Assembly (NCBI RefSeq): GCF_900104695.1
Contig: NZ_FNSW01000001.1
Location: forward strand, 62,001 to 126,000
Origin: Paenibacillus sp. GP183
GTDB taxonomy: Bacteria > Bacillota > Bacilli > Paenibacillales > NBRC-103111
Reading direction: 5' to 3'
DNA length: 64,000 nt
Below the pieces are notes generated by a model. It ran no database searches. It worked only from the letters and a program-made list of their open reading frames with translations, and was not told the DNA's origin. Positions 8,125-15,417 of this stretch are shown piece after piece (the first letter of the stretch is position 1; each line of letters starts with the position of its first letter). The translations under genes and the position numbers were made by a program.

Positions 8125-9144
8125 ATGGATCCGAAGAAAGCATTAAAAGACATCAAGGCCGGTAAGCCAGAGCCTGTTTATTTGTGTTTTGGACCGGAAA
8201 AATATAGAAGACAGGGCTTTGTTCAAGATTTAACCGAGGCTATGTTCGAGCCTGGAGACAAAGAATTTGCGGTCAGCAAATTCGATTTGAATGAAACCAG
8301 TCTTGCAACTGTACTGCAGGATGCCGAGACCCTGCCTTTTATGGTGCCTCGGAAGCTGGTTATCGCTTCCAATGCCACGTTTTTTACAGGTGCCAAAGAC
8401 AGCAGCAAAGTAGAACACAATCTGGACAAATTGCTTGAATACATGGCCTCTCCGGTGGACTATACAGTGATTGTTTTTACAGTTGACGCTGATAAGCTTG
8501 ATGAACGAAAAAAAGTAGTAAAGGCGCTCAAGGAGCGCGATGCAGCCCTTCCGTTTCTTTCCTTGAATCCGGACGAGCTGAAAGAGTGGGTTCAGCGGCG
8601 GGCTGATCAAGCAGGCTTTGTCTTTCAAAAAGAGGCCGTGGATCAAATCATTCTTTACACAAGCGGCCATTTGCAGGCACTTTCTGCGGAAATTGAAAAG
8701 ATTTCCCTGTATGTTGGGCAAGGCGGAACAGCCACTACGGATGTGATTGATCAACTGGTAGCCCGCAGTACAGAGCAAAATGTGTTTATCCTTATCGAGG
8801 ATATCGTGCAGTTGCGGCTCGACCGCGCATTTGTCATTCTGGAAGAGCTGCTTAAACAAAAGGAAGAACCGATTAAAATTGTTGTTCTGATCGCCAGACA
8901 GTTTCGCATCATGCTGCAAGTCAAGGAGCTCAGTAAGCAAGGGTATTCCCATCCGCAGATGGCCTCCCAAATCGGTCTGCATCCCTTTGCCGTTAAGGTC
9001 GCTGAAGGGCAGGCCAAAAAATATGATACGGCCAAGCTTGGGCAGATTTTGTCGCAGCTGGCGGATCTCGATTATCAGATGAAAAGCGGACGGATCGATA
9101 AGGTGCTGGGACTTGAGCTCTTTTTGCTGAAGCTTGGCGCATAA
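8125..9144 (+). CDS. holA: DNA polymerase III delta subunit
   Basis: Clamp-loader subunit that opens the beta sliding clamp on DNA. The product is 339 residues, normal for the Firmicute (YqeN) form. Family features are the N-terminal VYLCFGPEKYRRQGFVQDL, where AAA+ relatives have an ATP-binding loop that is degenerate here, and the C-terminal collar domain (ILEELLKQKEEPIKIVVLIARQFR to GLELFLLKL). The ATG follows GAGGTGG. It is placed after comEC and convergent with rpsT, as in Bacillus. Confidence 0.92.
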   Translation: MDPKKALKDIKAGKPEPVYLCFGPEKYRRQGFVQDLTEAMFEPGDKEFAVSKFDLNETSLATVLQDAETLPFMVPRKLVIASNATFFTGAKDSSKVEHNLDKLLEYMASPVDYTVIVFTVDADKLDERKKVVKALKERDAALPFLSLNPDELKEWVQRRADQAGFVFQKEAVDQIILYTSGHLQALSAEIEKISLYVGQGGTATTDVIDQLVARSTEQNVFILIEDIVQLRLDRAFVILEELLKQKEEPIKIVVLIARQFRIMLQVKELSKQGYSHPQMASQIGLHPFAVKVAEGQAKKYDTAKLGQILSQLADLDYQMKSGRIDKVLGLELFLLKLGA

Positions 9145-9157
9145 AGCCTGGAGCATG

Positions 9158-9197
9158 AAAAAAAGTCCATCCTCTGCACAAGAGAGTGGACTTTTGT
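9158..9197. terminator. Bidirectional terminator between holA and rpsT
   Basis: Arms 9159-9174 and about 9182-9195 pair well, with A-runs on the left and T-runs on the right, so it can stop transcripts from both convergent genes. Confidence 0.75.
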
Positions 9198-9218
9198 CGT
9201 TTATGTTTGGGGTTTAAA

Positions 9219-9491
9219 TTAAGCTTGAGCCGAAAGTGCGTTCAACCTTTTGGCTAAACGAGACTTTTTGCGGTTAGCGGTATTTTTATGGATTAAACCT
9301 TTGGAAGCTGCTTTATCCAATTTCTTGGATGCCACAACTAGAGCTTCCTTGGCGGAATCAGCATTTTGACCTGCAACCGTAGTTTCAAAAGCTTTCACGG
9401 CTGTACGCAGTGCGGACTTTTGAGAAGCGTTACGAAGACGGCGCTTTTCGCTGACCTTTACTCTTTTGATAGCGGATTTAATATTTGGCAT
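9219..9491 (-). CDS. rpsT: 30S ribosomal protein S20
   Basis: Small basic protein that binds 16S rRNA early in 30S assembly. It is 90 residues, begins [18 protein letters not shown] and contains [22 protein letters not shown], both hallmarks of bacterial S20. The ATG is preceded by AGGAGGTGAACG. It faces holA, the usual position in Bacillales. Confidence 0.97.
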   Translation of the reverse strand: MPNIKSAIKRVKVSEKRRLRNASQKSALRTAVKAFETTVAGQNADSAKEALVVASKKLDKAASKGLIHKNTANRKKSRLAKRLNALSAQA

Positions 9492-9610
9492 TGACGTTCA
9501 CCTCCTACTTCATAAAACACGTTCAACGTTACTTTCGCTGACAACTTTAAGTATTCTACCATGATGGATGTGAAATTGCAAGAACAATGCATCATCCTCT
9601 ATGTTGACAT

Positions 9611-9628
9611 TGAGTGCGTCCACACTCA
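9611..9628. promoter_or_regulatory. Putative TetR operator O1 (upstream of tetR-type gene)
   Basis: TGAGTG-N6-CACTCA palindrome, about 55 bases before the regulator start and 6 bases after a TATGTT that could be its -10 box. It matches the 18-bp pattern TRRGTGMGYRCHCACTCA shared with three other sites at 10318, 10385 and 10996, which points to autorepression. Confidence 0.6.
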
Positions 9629-9683
9629 TAATGAATGCATAGCTGGCGACCAATATTGTCAATAATGCGAGGGAAAAAAATAA

Positions 9684-10274
9684 ATGGAACTCCGCGATAA
9701 AATAATCGAAGCAGCCGAGCAGGTCATCCGAACCAATGGGCTTTCCAAGACGACAACCAAAGAAATTGCCCGAATCGCCGGTTGTTCTGAAGGATCTTTG
9801 TATAACCATTTTCAAAGTAAAGAGGATCTTTTCATACAGATCATGAAAAGGCATTTGCAAGTTTATCTTGCCGTCTTACTCAAGCTTCCCGGCAGAAAAG
9901 GAACCAGAACCGTTAAAGAAAATCTGGAAGAAATAGCACTTGCCGCGCTCAATTTTTTTCATTTGTCAATCGTAATGACAGCATCCATGTTCACAGAGCC
10001 CGATTTTCTCGCCCGCCATAGGCAGGACTTCCAGCAGCGGAATGAAGGCCCTCACCGATCTAACGAAATCGTAACGATTTATGTTCTTGCCGAACAGAAG
10101 ATTGGCAGGGTGAACTCCGACATTAATCCTCGCAGCATGGCCGATCTTCTGCTTGGAGCTTGTTTTCAACACGCCTTTCACCTGCAATTTTTAGGTGAGG
10201 ACGAGCCTGAAGAGGCGAGGAAACAATTTGTTGAAAATATTTTGAAGGGGCTCATGAAAGGACTTTTGCCTTGA
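9684..10274 (+). CDS. TetR/AcrR family transcriptional regulator
   Basis: Likely ligand-responsive repressor of itself and of the DoxX-like and NmrA-like genes downstream. The N-terminal helix-turn-helix is canonical (about residues 22-48, TTKEIARIAGCSEGSLYNHF followed by QSKEDLF); the rest (about 60-196) is the variable ligand-binding and dimer domain. It is flanked by four near-identical palindromic operators, one in front of its own start. The ATG at 9684 has GAGGG about 10 bases upstream. The inducer cannot be read from sequence; the regulated oxidoreductase suggests a reactive or quinone-like compound. Confidence 0.88.
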   Translation: MELRDKIIEAAEQVIRTNGLSKTTTKEIARIAGCSEGSLYNHFQSKEDLFIQIMKRHLQVYLAVLLKLPGRKGTRTVKENLEEIALAALNFFHLSIVMTASMFTEPDFLARHRQDFQQRNEGPHRSNEIVTIYVLAEQKIGRVNSDINPRSMADLLLGACFQHAFHLQFLGEDEPEEARKQFVENILKGLMKGLLP

Positions 10275-10286
10275 ACGCTTTCGTTC

Positions 10287-10335
10287 TTGACAAAAACAAA
10301 TCATGCTTTTATAGTAGTAAGTGAGCACACACTCA
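10287..10335 (+). promoter_or_regulatory. Promoter with TetR operator O2
   Basis: A consensus-like sigma-A promoter, TTGACA at 10287-10292, 17-base spacer, TATAGT at 10310-10315. The operator palindrome (10318-10335, TAAGTGAGCACACACTCA) lies directly on the expected transcription start, the geometry of a simple repressor block. Confidence 0.65.
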
Positions 10336-10384
10336 GAATGATATTTATGTGCTTTAATGAAATAATTGTATTTATAATGTATTA

Positions 10385-10402
10385 TGGGTGAGTACCCACT
10401 CA
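10385..10402. promoter_or_regulatory. Putative TetR operator O3
   Basis: TGGGTGAGTACCCACTCA, 7 bases after a TATAAT (10373-10378), so again overlapping a likely start point. It precedes a decayed oxidoreductase start and the DoxX-like gene. Confidence 0.6.
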
Positions 10403-10434
10403 TAATACATTAAATCCAAATGAAGAGGTGAAGA

Positions 10435-10593
10435 ATGGTGGTTTTCATTACAGGTTTAACTGGTACGGCGGGTAATCATGAGGTATCATCTATCTATTGG
10501 AAAGCAGAGACTTACATTAACACACAACAGCTGAAGGTATGGCCACTACTCAAATGTTGTGGCATTATGCGAAGCAGAAGGAGATGTCTATAA
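10435..10593 (+). pseudogene. Remnant of an NmrA/SDR-type oxidoreductase 5' end
   Basis: A 52-codon frame whose first residues, MVVFITGLTGTAGN, form a GxxGxxG dinucleotide-binding motif like that of the intact gene at 11050 (MILVTGAAGTVGS). The upstream bases, including operator and GAAGAGGTGAAGA ribosome binding site, also match those before 11050. After about 15 codons the similarity stops. It looks like one copy of a duplicated operator-leader-gene start whose body was lost. It could still be translated as a short leader peptide ending at the DoxX-like start. Confidence 0.4.
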
Positions 10594-10940
10594 TGTATAT
10601 CGCATATATCGTTATCACTGTCCTGAATATCGCCTATAACGTATTCGGAGCCGTATGTGACTTAATTCGCTATAAGCCGATCGTCACAGCCATGGAGAAG
10701 GCGAAAGTACCGATATCTTGGTTGCCTACTCTAGGCTGGCTCAAAGCAGCGGGAGCGCTCGGACTGCTGGTAGGCTTCGTCTTACCAATGATCGGGACGG
10801 CGGCAGCAGTTGGAATTGTTCTGTTCTATGTCTGTGCTATCATCACTCACTTGCGCGTAAGAGACTACTCGTTCGGTTTAGCAGCTGTGTTCCTTCTGCT
10901 GTCCGTGGGGGCGCTGACATTGAGATTAGTCAACGTCTGA
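10593..10940 (+). CDS. DoxX-like family membrane protein
   Basis: Small integral membrane protein of 115 residues with four predicted helices (starting MYIAYIVITVLNIAYNVFG, then around residues 47-66, 70-85 and 92-110). The pattern, with GWLKAAGALGLLVGF in the second helix, is that of the DoxX-like family (PF13564 type). The start at 10593 has AAGGAG 9 bases upstream; an ATG at 10584 abuts that site and is unlikely. It lies under operators O2 and O3 and is followed by an NmrA-like gene. Function unknown; relatives are often co-expressed with redox enzymes under TetR control. Confidence 0.75.
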   Translation: MYIAYIVITVLNIAYNVFGAVCDLIRYKPIVTAMEKAKVPISWLPTLGWLKAAGALGLLVGFVLPMIGTAAAVGIVLFYVCAIITHLRVRDYSFGLAAVFLLLSVGALTLRLVNV

Positions 10941-10995
10941 AAGAATATTCGATTCCGCTATGGCACCGAGTTCGGCGATGCTTATCAGTATGTTA

Positions 10996-11013
10996 TGGGT
11001 GCGTACTCACTCA
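10996..11013. promoter_or_regulatory. Putative TetR operator O4
   Basis: TGGGTGCGTACTCACTCA, 36 bases before the NmrA-like gene start and preceded by TATGTT at about 10989. It matches O1-O3. Confidence 0.6.
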
Positions 11014-11049
11014 AAAATGGAAATCCAATCTAATGAAGAGGTGAAGAAC

Positions 11050-11874
11050 ATGATTTTAGTTACAGGTGCTGCGGGAACAGTTGGCAGTGAGGTTGTTCGG
11101 CTGCTGCACATGGCCGGCTGCGAGGTGCGGGCTTTGAGCCGCAATCCGGAGAAGTTGAGTTTACCTGAAGGTATAGATGCAGTATATGGGGACCTGGCGA
11201 AGCTGGAGAATATTGGTGCGGTTCTGGATGGAGTGGAAAAAGTATTTTGGATGCTGCCGATGGACGCCGACTTTAATTTCCCGCAGCTGGCCCGGCAGTC
11301 CGGGGTTCGGCATATCGTGCTGCTCTCTTCGCAAGCGGTCGATATTGGCCAGGAAAACGCCATAGCGCGCCTCCACTTGAACGCCGAGCAAGCAGTCCGG
11401 GAATCGGGCGTGTCCTGGACATTCCTGCGCCCCGGAGGCTTCATGACCAATTCACTGCAATGGGCAGATTCGATCCGATCCGAGGGTATTGTCCGGATAC
11501 CCTTTGGCGATATCAGCAGTCCAGCGATTGATTCACGGGATATTGCCGCCGTTGCCGCTAAAGCTCTAAGTTCAGATGGGCATGAAGGAAGGATTTATAC
11601 ATTATCCGGACCGGAAAAGGTTACTCCCAGACAACAAGTGGGCATCATCGGCGACATTTTGGGCCGCAATCTCGGTTTTGAAACGATCCCGGACGACATC
11701 GCTCGTGAATTCATGCTCAAGCGAATGCCTGTGGAAATTGTCAATGCTCTCTTTGACCTGAGTAGTCGAAGTCAAGAATTTTCGGCTGTACTTCCTTCGG
11801 TTGAAGAAGTAACAGGTCGTGCTCCTTACACCTTCAAGAAATGGTCGGTCGACCATATTGACGCTTTCCGGTGA
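11050..11874 (+). CDS. NmrA-like NAD(P)-binding oxidoreductase / SDR family protein
   Basis: 274 residues with an N-terminal Rossmann motif (MILVTGAAGTVGSEVV) and the NmrA/QOR2-type layout: VFWMLPMDADFN, HIVLLSSQAV, SWTFLRPGGFM and PAIDSRDIAAVAA. Relatives act as NADPH-dependent quinone reductases or as redox sensors, so the substrate cannot be fixed. The ATG at 11050 is set by GAAGAGGTGAAGAAC; an upstream in-frame ATG would run across the operator. It is probably the main target of the TetR regulator. Confidence 0.82.
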   Translation: MILVTGAAGTVGSEVVRLLHMAGCEVRALSRNPEKLSLPEGIDAVYGDLAKLENIGAVLDGVEKVFWMLPMDADFNFPQLARQSGVRHIVLLSSQAVDIGQENAIARLHLNAEQAVRESGVSWTFLRPGGFMTNSLQWADSIRSEGIVRIPFGDISSPAIDSRDIAAVAAKALSSDGHEGRIYTLSGPEKVTPRQQVGIIGDILGRNLGFETIPDDIAREFMLKRMPVEIVNALFDLSSRSQEFSAVLPSVEEVTGRAPYTFKKWSVDHIDAFR

Positions 11875-11933
11875 GCTCCGGAATTGAATCTGTTTTATGA
11901 TCATTTAGCAAAAGGATTTAGGAGGATTTGCTC

Positions 11934-12066
11934 ATGAAACTGAAATCACAAAATTACGCTAACCACGTTTCCCGTTTTATGCGAAAAAGCGCTTCGGGAA
12001 CAGCTGTCGCCTAATGCCATCAAGCGTGCGATCAATAATTGGAAAGCCGATTACGACCGTGTATAA
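11934..12066 (+). other. Frameshifted gene remnant and intergenic region before gpr
   Basis: AGGAGG (about 11921-11926) and an ATG at 11934 open a 24-codon frame (MKLKSQNYANHVSRFMRK and so on). In another frame the downstream bases read ALREQLSPNAIKRAINNW then KADYDRV and a stop at 12066, which looks like the coherent C-terminus of a lost gene. I do not recognise the parent family. Nothing else is seen in 11875-12157. Confidence 0.25.
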
Positions 12067-12157
12067 CGTTAGATTTTAAGTGAATATGTTTGTTTGGTAT
12101 AAGACGTCTGTAATCTTTGCACACTAAGCCAATGAGTACCATGAAAGGGGCTTGTGC

Positions 12158-13156
12158 ATGGATTTAACTTTATATGAATTGAGAACCGACCTTGCTTTGG
12201 AAGCGCGCGACATTGCGACGGCTGCTAATAAGGGGCAGGAAATTCCCGGAGTTCACTCTGAAACCACAAGAGACAATGGAGTCAGAATAACCAAGATACA
12301 TGTCATGAATGAGGAAGGCTCGCGTGCGATTAACAAGCTTCCGGGTCGTTATATCACCATTGAAGTACCGGCACTCAGACAAAAGGATTCCACTTTGCAG
12401 GATCGGGTTGCCACGAAAATGGCTCAGGAATTCGAGAAATTTTTAACGGAAGCGGGCATACCCAAAGACGCCAAAGCGCTCATCATCGGGCTGGGCAACT
12501 GGAATGTCACTCCGGATGCGTTGGGGCCTTTGGTGGTTGAAAATGTGATGGTGACGAGACATTATTTTGAGCTGATGCCTGATGATGTGGGCCCGGGGTA
12601 TCGTGCTGTCAGTGCGGTAGCGCCGGGTGTCCTGGGAACAACAGGGATCGAAAGCAGCGAGATTGTGCTGGGCATTGTCGAGAAATCAAAGCCGGACTTT
12701 GTGATTGCTATTGATGCTTTAGCCTCCAGATCACTGGAGCGGGTCAACACAACGATACAAATTTCGGACACCGGCATTCATCCCGGTTCCGGGATAGGCA
12801 ATAAGCGTAAGGGCTTGACACAGGAAGTTTTGGGCATACCCGTAATTGCCATAGGCGTTCCGACTGTGGTGTATGCCTCGACGATCGTCAACAACAGCAT
12901 AGATTTGATGCACAAGCATTTCAAGCAGCAGACGAGCAATACCGGACAAATTCTCGGGCTTTTGGACAGCATGGGAGAAGAAGAACGGCTGATGCTGGTT
13001 CGAGAGGTACTGAGCCCGGTCGGTTATGATCTACTGGTCACTCCCAAAGAGATTGACGAATTCATTGAAGACATTGCCAATATTATTGCAAGCGGCTTGA
13101 ATGCAGCACTGCACGAAGCAGTTGATTTGAATAATGTGGCAGCTTACACACATTAG
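12158..13156 (+). CDS. gpr: GPR germination endopeptidase (spore protease)
   Basis: Degrades small acid-soluble spore proteins during germination; made in the forespore as a zymogen. The 332 residues match family A25: N-terminal prosegment (LYELRTDLALEARDIA), KALIIGLGNWNVTPDALGP, ESSEIVLGIVEKSKPDFVIAIDAL, and GSGIGNKRKGL. The ATG at 12158 has AAAGGGG 7 bases upstream. In Bacillus gpr is followed by spoIIP; here an IS200/IS605 element and palindromic repeats have been inserted between them. Confidence 0.93.
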   Translation: MDLTLYELRTDLALEARDIATAANKGQEIPGVHSETTRDNGVRITKIHVMNEEGSRAINKLPGRYITIEVPALRQKDSTLQDRVATKMAQEFEKFLTEAGIPKDAKALIIGLGNWNVTPDALGPLVVENVMVTRHYFELMPDDVGPGYRAVSAVAPGVLGTTGIESSEIVLGIVEKSKPDFVIAIDALASRSLERVNTTIQISDTGIHPGSGIGNKRKGLTQEVLGIPVIAIGVPTVVYASTIVNNSIDLMHKHFKQQTSNTGQILGLLDSMGEEERLMLVREVLSPVGYDLLVTPKEIDEFIEDIANIIASGLNAALHEAVDLNNVAAYTH

Positions 13157-13179
13157 AAACGAATGCTCCTTCCATCCTG

Positions 13180-13203
13180 GCCTTCCATAGGAAGGCTTTT
13201 TTG
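13180..13203 (+). terminator. Terminator after gpr
   Basis: Perfect 7-bp stem (GCCTTCC/GGAAGGC) with a 3-base loop, followed by six T. Confidence 0.8.
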
Positions 13204-13409
13204 CACGTCCATCGACAGCATCATCTATTGATAAAATTAGAATAAGGATTTGATAGAGAAGACATTTGTGGCCAACAAATTATCAAATTCGCCGTAAAAC
13301 CCCTTGCTTTAGCCATGGGGATATAAGGCACTTTGCTCTGCATCCCTTTAGGGATGACATGTTAGATAAACTATATTAAATTAACTTTTTGTGGTACAAT
13401 TTACTGTAG

Positions 13410-13823
13410 GTGATGACATTGAGTAGAAAAGTAGAAAGTAATCATAATATCGTTTTTGATTGTAAATATCATGTTGTTTTTTGTCCTAAGTATCGAAAAA
13501 AGGTACTCAAAGAACCAATTGATACAAGGCTAAAAAGTTTGTTTTTAGAGAAGTCTAAAGCGTTAAACACAGAAATCGTTGAAATGGAAATCATGCCCGA
13601 TCATGTTCATTTGCTCATCAAATGCGATCCACAGTTTGGAATCCACAAAGTAGTGAAACATTTGAAAGGGTACACGTCAAGAGTGCTAAGACTAGAGTTT
13701 AGCCATCTAAAAAGTAGACTCCCTTCCCTATGGACAAACTCGTATTTTGTTGCAACCGTAGGTACAGTTCAACTGGATGTAATCAAAAAATATATTGAAA
13801 GCCAAAAAGAACGAGGTGAATAG
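13410..13823 (+). CDS. tnpA: IS200/IS605 Y1 transposase TnpA
   Basis: Single-strand HUH transposase that cuts and joins the hairpin ends of the element. The 137 residues contain the HUH metal site H65-V-H67 (MPDHVHLLI), the start motif KYHVVFCPKYR, and a catalytic tyrosine near Y128 (IKKYIESQ). All key residues are present and the gene is full length, so it is potentially active. The exact start is uncertain: GTG at 13410, ATG at 13413 and TTG at 13419 are all possible behind TAGGTGATG. It is followed two bases later by tnpB. Confidence 0.9.
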   Translation: MMTLSRKVESNHNIVFDCKYHVVFCPKYRKKVLKEPIDTRLKSLFLEKSKALNTEIVEMEIMPDHVHLLIKCDPQFGIHKVVKHLKGYTSRVLRLEFSHLKSRLPSLWTNSYFVATVGTVQLDVIKKYIESQKERGE

Positions 13824-13825
13824 TA

Positions 13826-14911
13826 TTGCTTGTTGCCTACAAATACCGAATATACCCAACAAAAGAGCAAAAACAGAAGATACAATTTACTCTTGAACGC
13901 TGCCGTTTGTTGTATAACCGGTTACTAGAAGAACGTATTCTTGCCTACAAACAAGAAGGGAAAACACCGAACTACTACGATCAAGCAAACACGTTCAGCG
14001 AGCGTAAACAACACATTCCGGCATTAAAGCAAGTGCATTCGCAAGTGTTACAGGATGTTGCGAAACGATTGGATAAGGCGTATCAAGCATTTTTTAGACG
14101 AGTGAAGCAAGCCGAGACTCCAGGGTTCCCACGTTTCAAACCACAATCGAGGTACGATTCGTTTACCTATCCGCAAGGCGGGTACACAATCCATGGCAAT
14201 AAAATAAAGCTATCCAAGATCGGTGAAGTGAAAATAAAACTACATCGAGAACTGCAAGGCAAGATGAAAACCTGTTCCATCATTATCAAAAACGGAAAAT
14301 ACTATGCTTGTTTTTCGTGTGAAGTTGAAGCCAAACCTTTGCCTATAACAAACATGAAGGTTGGTATAGACTTAGGACTCAAACACCTTGCAATACCATC
14401 TGAAGGAGAACCGATAGAATCACCCAAATATCTTCGTCTAAGTGAACAACGATTGAAACATCTACAACGTGCCGTATCCAAAAAGAAGAAAGGTTCGAAA
14501 CGTAGAAGCAAAGCTGTACATCAATTGGCGAAATTGCATGAGCATGTAGCCAATCAGCGAAAAGATCATGCGCACAAAGTTTCTCGTAAACTCGTAAACC
14601 AGTACCAATTGATTGCTTTTGAAGATTTAAACGTATTAGGGTTGGTTAAGAACCATCATCTTGCAAAAAGCATTGTCGATGCAGGATGGCAGCAACTCGT
14701 ACAATTCGTGATGTACAAGGCTGAAAGTGCCGGTCGTCAAGTAGTGCAAGTGAATCCATACAACACATCTCAACAATGCTCCAACTGTGGTGAAATCGTC
14801 AAAAAAACACTATCCGAACGAACGCATCAATGTTCTTGCGGATACGTTGCAGATCGGGACGTAAATGCGGCGATTAACATACTAAACCTAGCTTTGAAAA
14901 ACGTATCGTAA
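13826..14911 (+). CDS. tnpB: TnpB, RNA-guided nuclease of IS200/IS605 element
   Basis: RuvC-type nuclease that uses an RNA from the element's right end as guide and helps retain the element; ancestor of Cas12. The 361 residues have the N-terminal MLVAYKYRIYPTKEQKQKI, and the RuvC acidic residues D182 (GIDLGLKHLA), E266 (AFEDLNV) and the final Asp in ADRDVNAAINI. A zinc ribbon lies between (C318-x2-C321 and C336-x-C338). All appear intact. The start is TTG, with GAGGTG 8 bases upstream. The guide RNA should overlap its 3' end. Confidence 0.92.
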   Translation: MLVAYKYRIYPTKEQKQKIQFTLERCRLLYNRLLEERILAYKQEGKTPNYYDQANTFSERKQHIPALKQVHSQVLQDVAKRLDKAYQAFFRRVKQAETPGFPRFKPQSRYDSFTYPQGGYTIHGNKIKLSKIGEVKIKLHRELQGKMKTCSIIIKNGKYYACFSCEVEAKPLPITNMKVGIDLGLKHLAIPSEGEPIESPKYLRLSEQRLKHLQRAVSKKKKGSKRRSKAVHQLAKLHEHVANQRKDHAHKVSRKLVNQYQLIAFEDLNVLGLVKNHHLAKSIVDAGWQQLVQFVMYKAESAGRQVVQVNPYNTSQQCSNCGEIVKKTLSERTHQCSCGYVADRDVNAAINILNLALKNVS

Positions 14912-15012
14912 CCTAAAAAAGACTAGGCTTGGATAGAGCCTCCAAGGAGGGGAAAGGATACGATCCCCGATGATCTGAGAAGCCCCTGCCTTTAGGCATG
15001 GGAGCATGTCAC
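14880..15012 (+). ncRNA. Probable TnpB guide RNA (omega/reRNA) scaffold
   Basis: By family rule the guide RNA starts inside or after tnpB and runs through the right end. This stretch folds into several hairpins: GGCTTGGATAGAGCC at about 14926-14940, CCTCC/GGAGG at about 14939-14950, GGGG/CCCC at about 14949-14968, and the terminal right-end hairpin at 14983-15002. The guide would be the flanking bases beginning near 15013. Position inferred, not measured. Confidence 0.4.
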
Positions 15013-15073
15013 GGTTTCTAGCATCAACATGTACGAAGGTAAAAATAAAGCCCATTAAGCTATGATCCGACTC

Positions 15074-15267
15074 TGGAACAATGAAAAACATCATTCCAAC
15101 ACTGGTTTTCTTCATCTAATATATCTAGTAGAATGAAAAACATCCTTCCAGAGCTAAAAAGAAGCCCAGCGGGCCATGACCGGACGCTGGAACGATGAAA
15201 AACATCTTTCCAGCTCTGTTTTTCTTCATCGTAATCTGCTAGAAGAATGTAAAACATCCTTCCAGCA
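15074..15267. repeat. Cluster of palindromic repeats (TGGAA-n-GATG type), cluster B
   Basis: Copies at 15074-15098, 15124-15152 (left arm decayed), 15186-15214 (near perfect, GCTGGAACGATG then CATCTTTCCAGC) and 15237-15267. They are the same unit as at 2993-3195. The gap 15013-15417 holds only these, a T-rich run near 15320-15345 and the spoIIP leader. Confidence 0.7.
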
Positions 15268-15417
15268 AAGTACATGGGATTCAGACACGACGTTACAAGG
15301 AACTTTTCAGAGGGGTTCCTTTTTCTTTTTCTTTTACTTCAATCTCCTACTATTTATGGTTCTATGGAACGCTCCAAATTCATAGAGTTAAGTAAGATAG
15401 ATTAGGAGGAATCATAA

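Larger units (their letters stand above)
13295..15012 (+). mobile_element. IS200/IS605-family insertion sequence (tnpA + tnpB)
   Basis: Two transposition genes on one strand are bracketed by subterminal hairpins rather than inverted repeats. The left-end hairpin is at 13300-13320 and the right-end hairpin at 14983-15002; both have a CCC-n-TGC stem, a TTTA loop and a T-GGG return. A second hairpin (CATCCC-TTTA-GGGATG) lies at 13341-13356. Exact borders are not fixed because this family makes no target duplication. It separates gpr from spoIIP. Confidence 0.8.

Noticed and set aside
8230-9156. 308-codon minus-strand frame over holA
   Set aside because: Antisense shadow; the plus strand matches DNA polymerase III delta over its full length.
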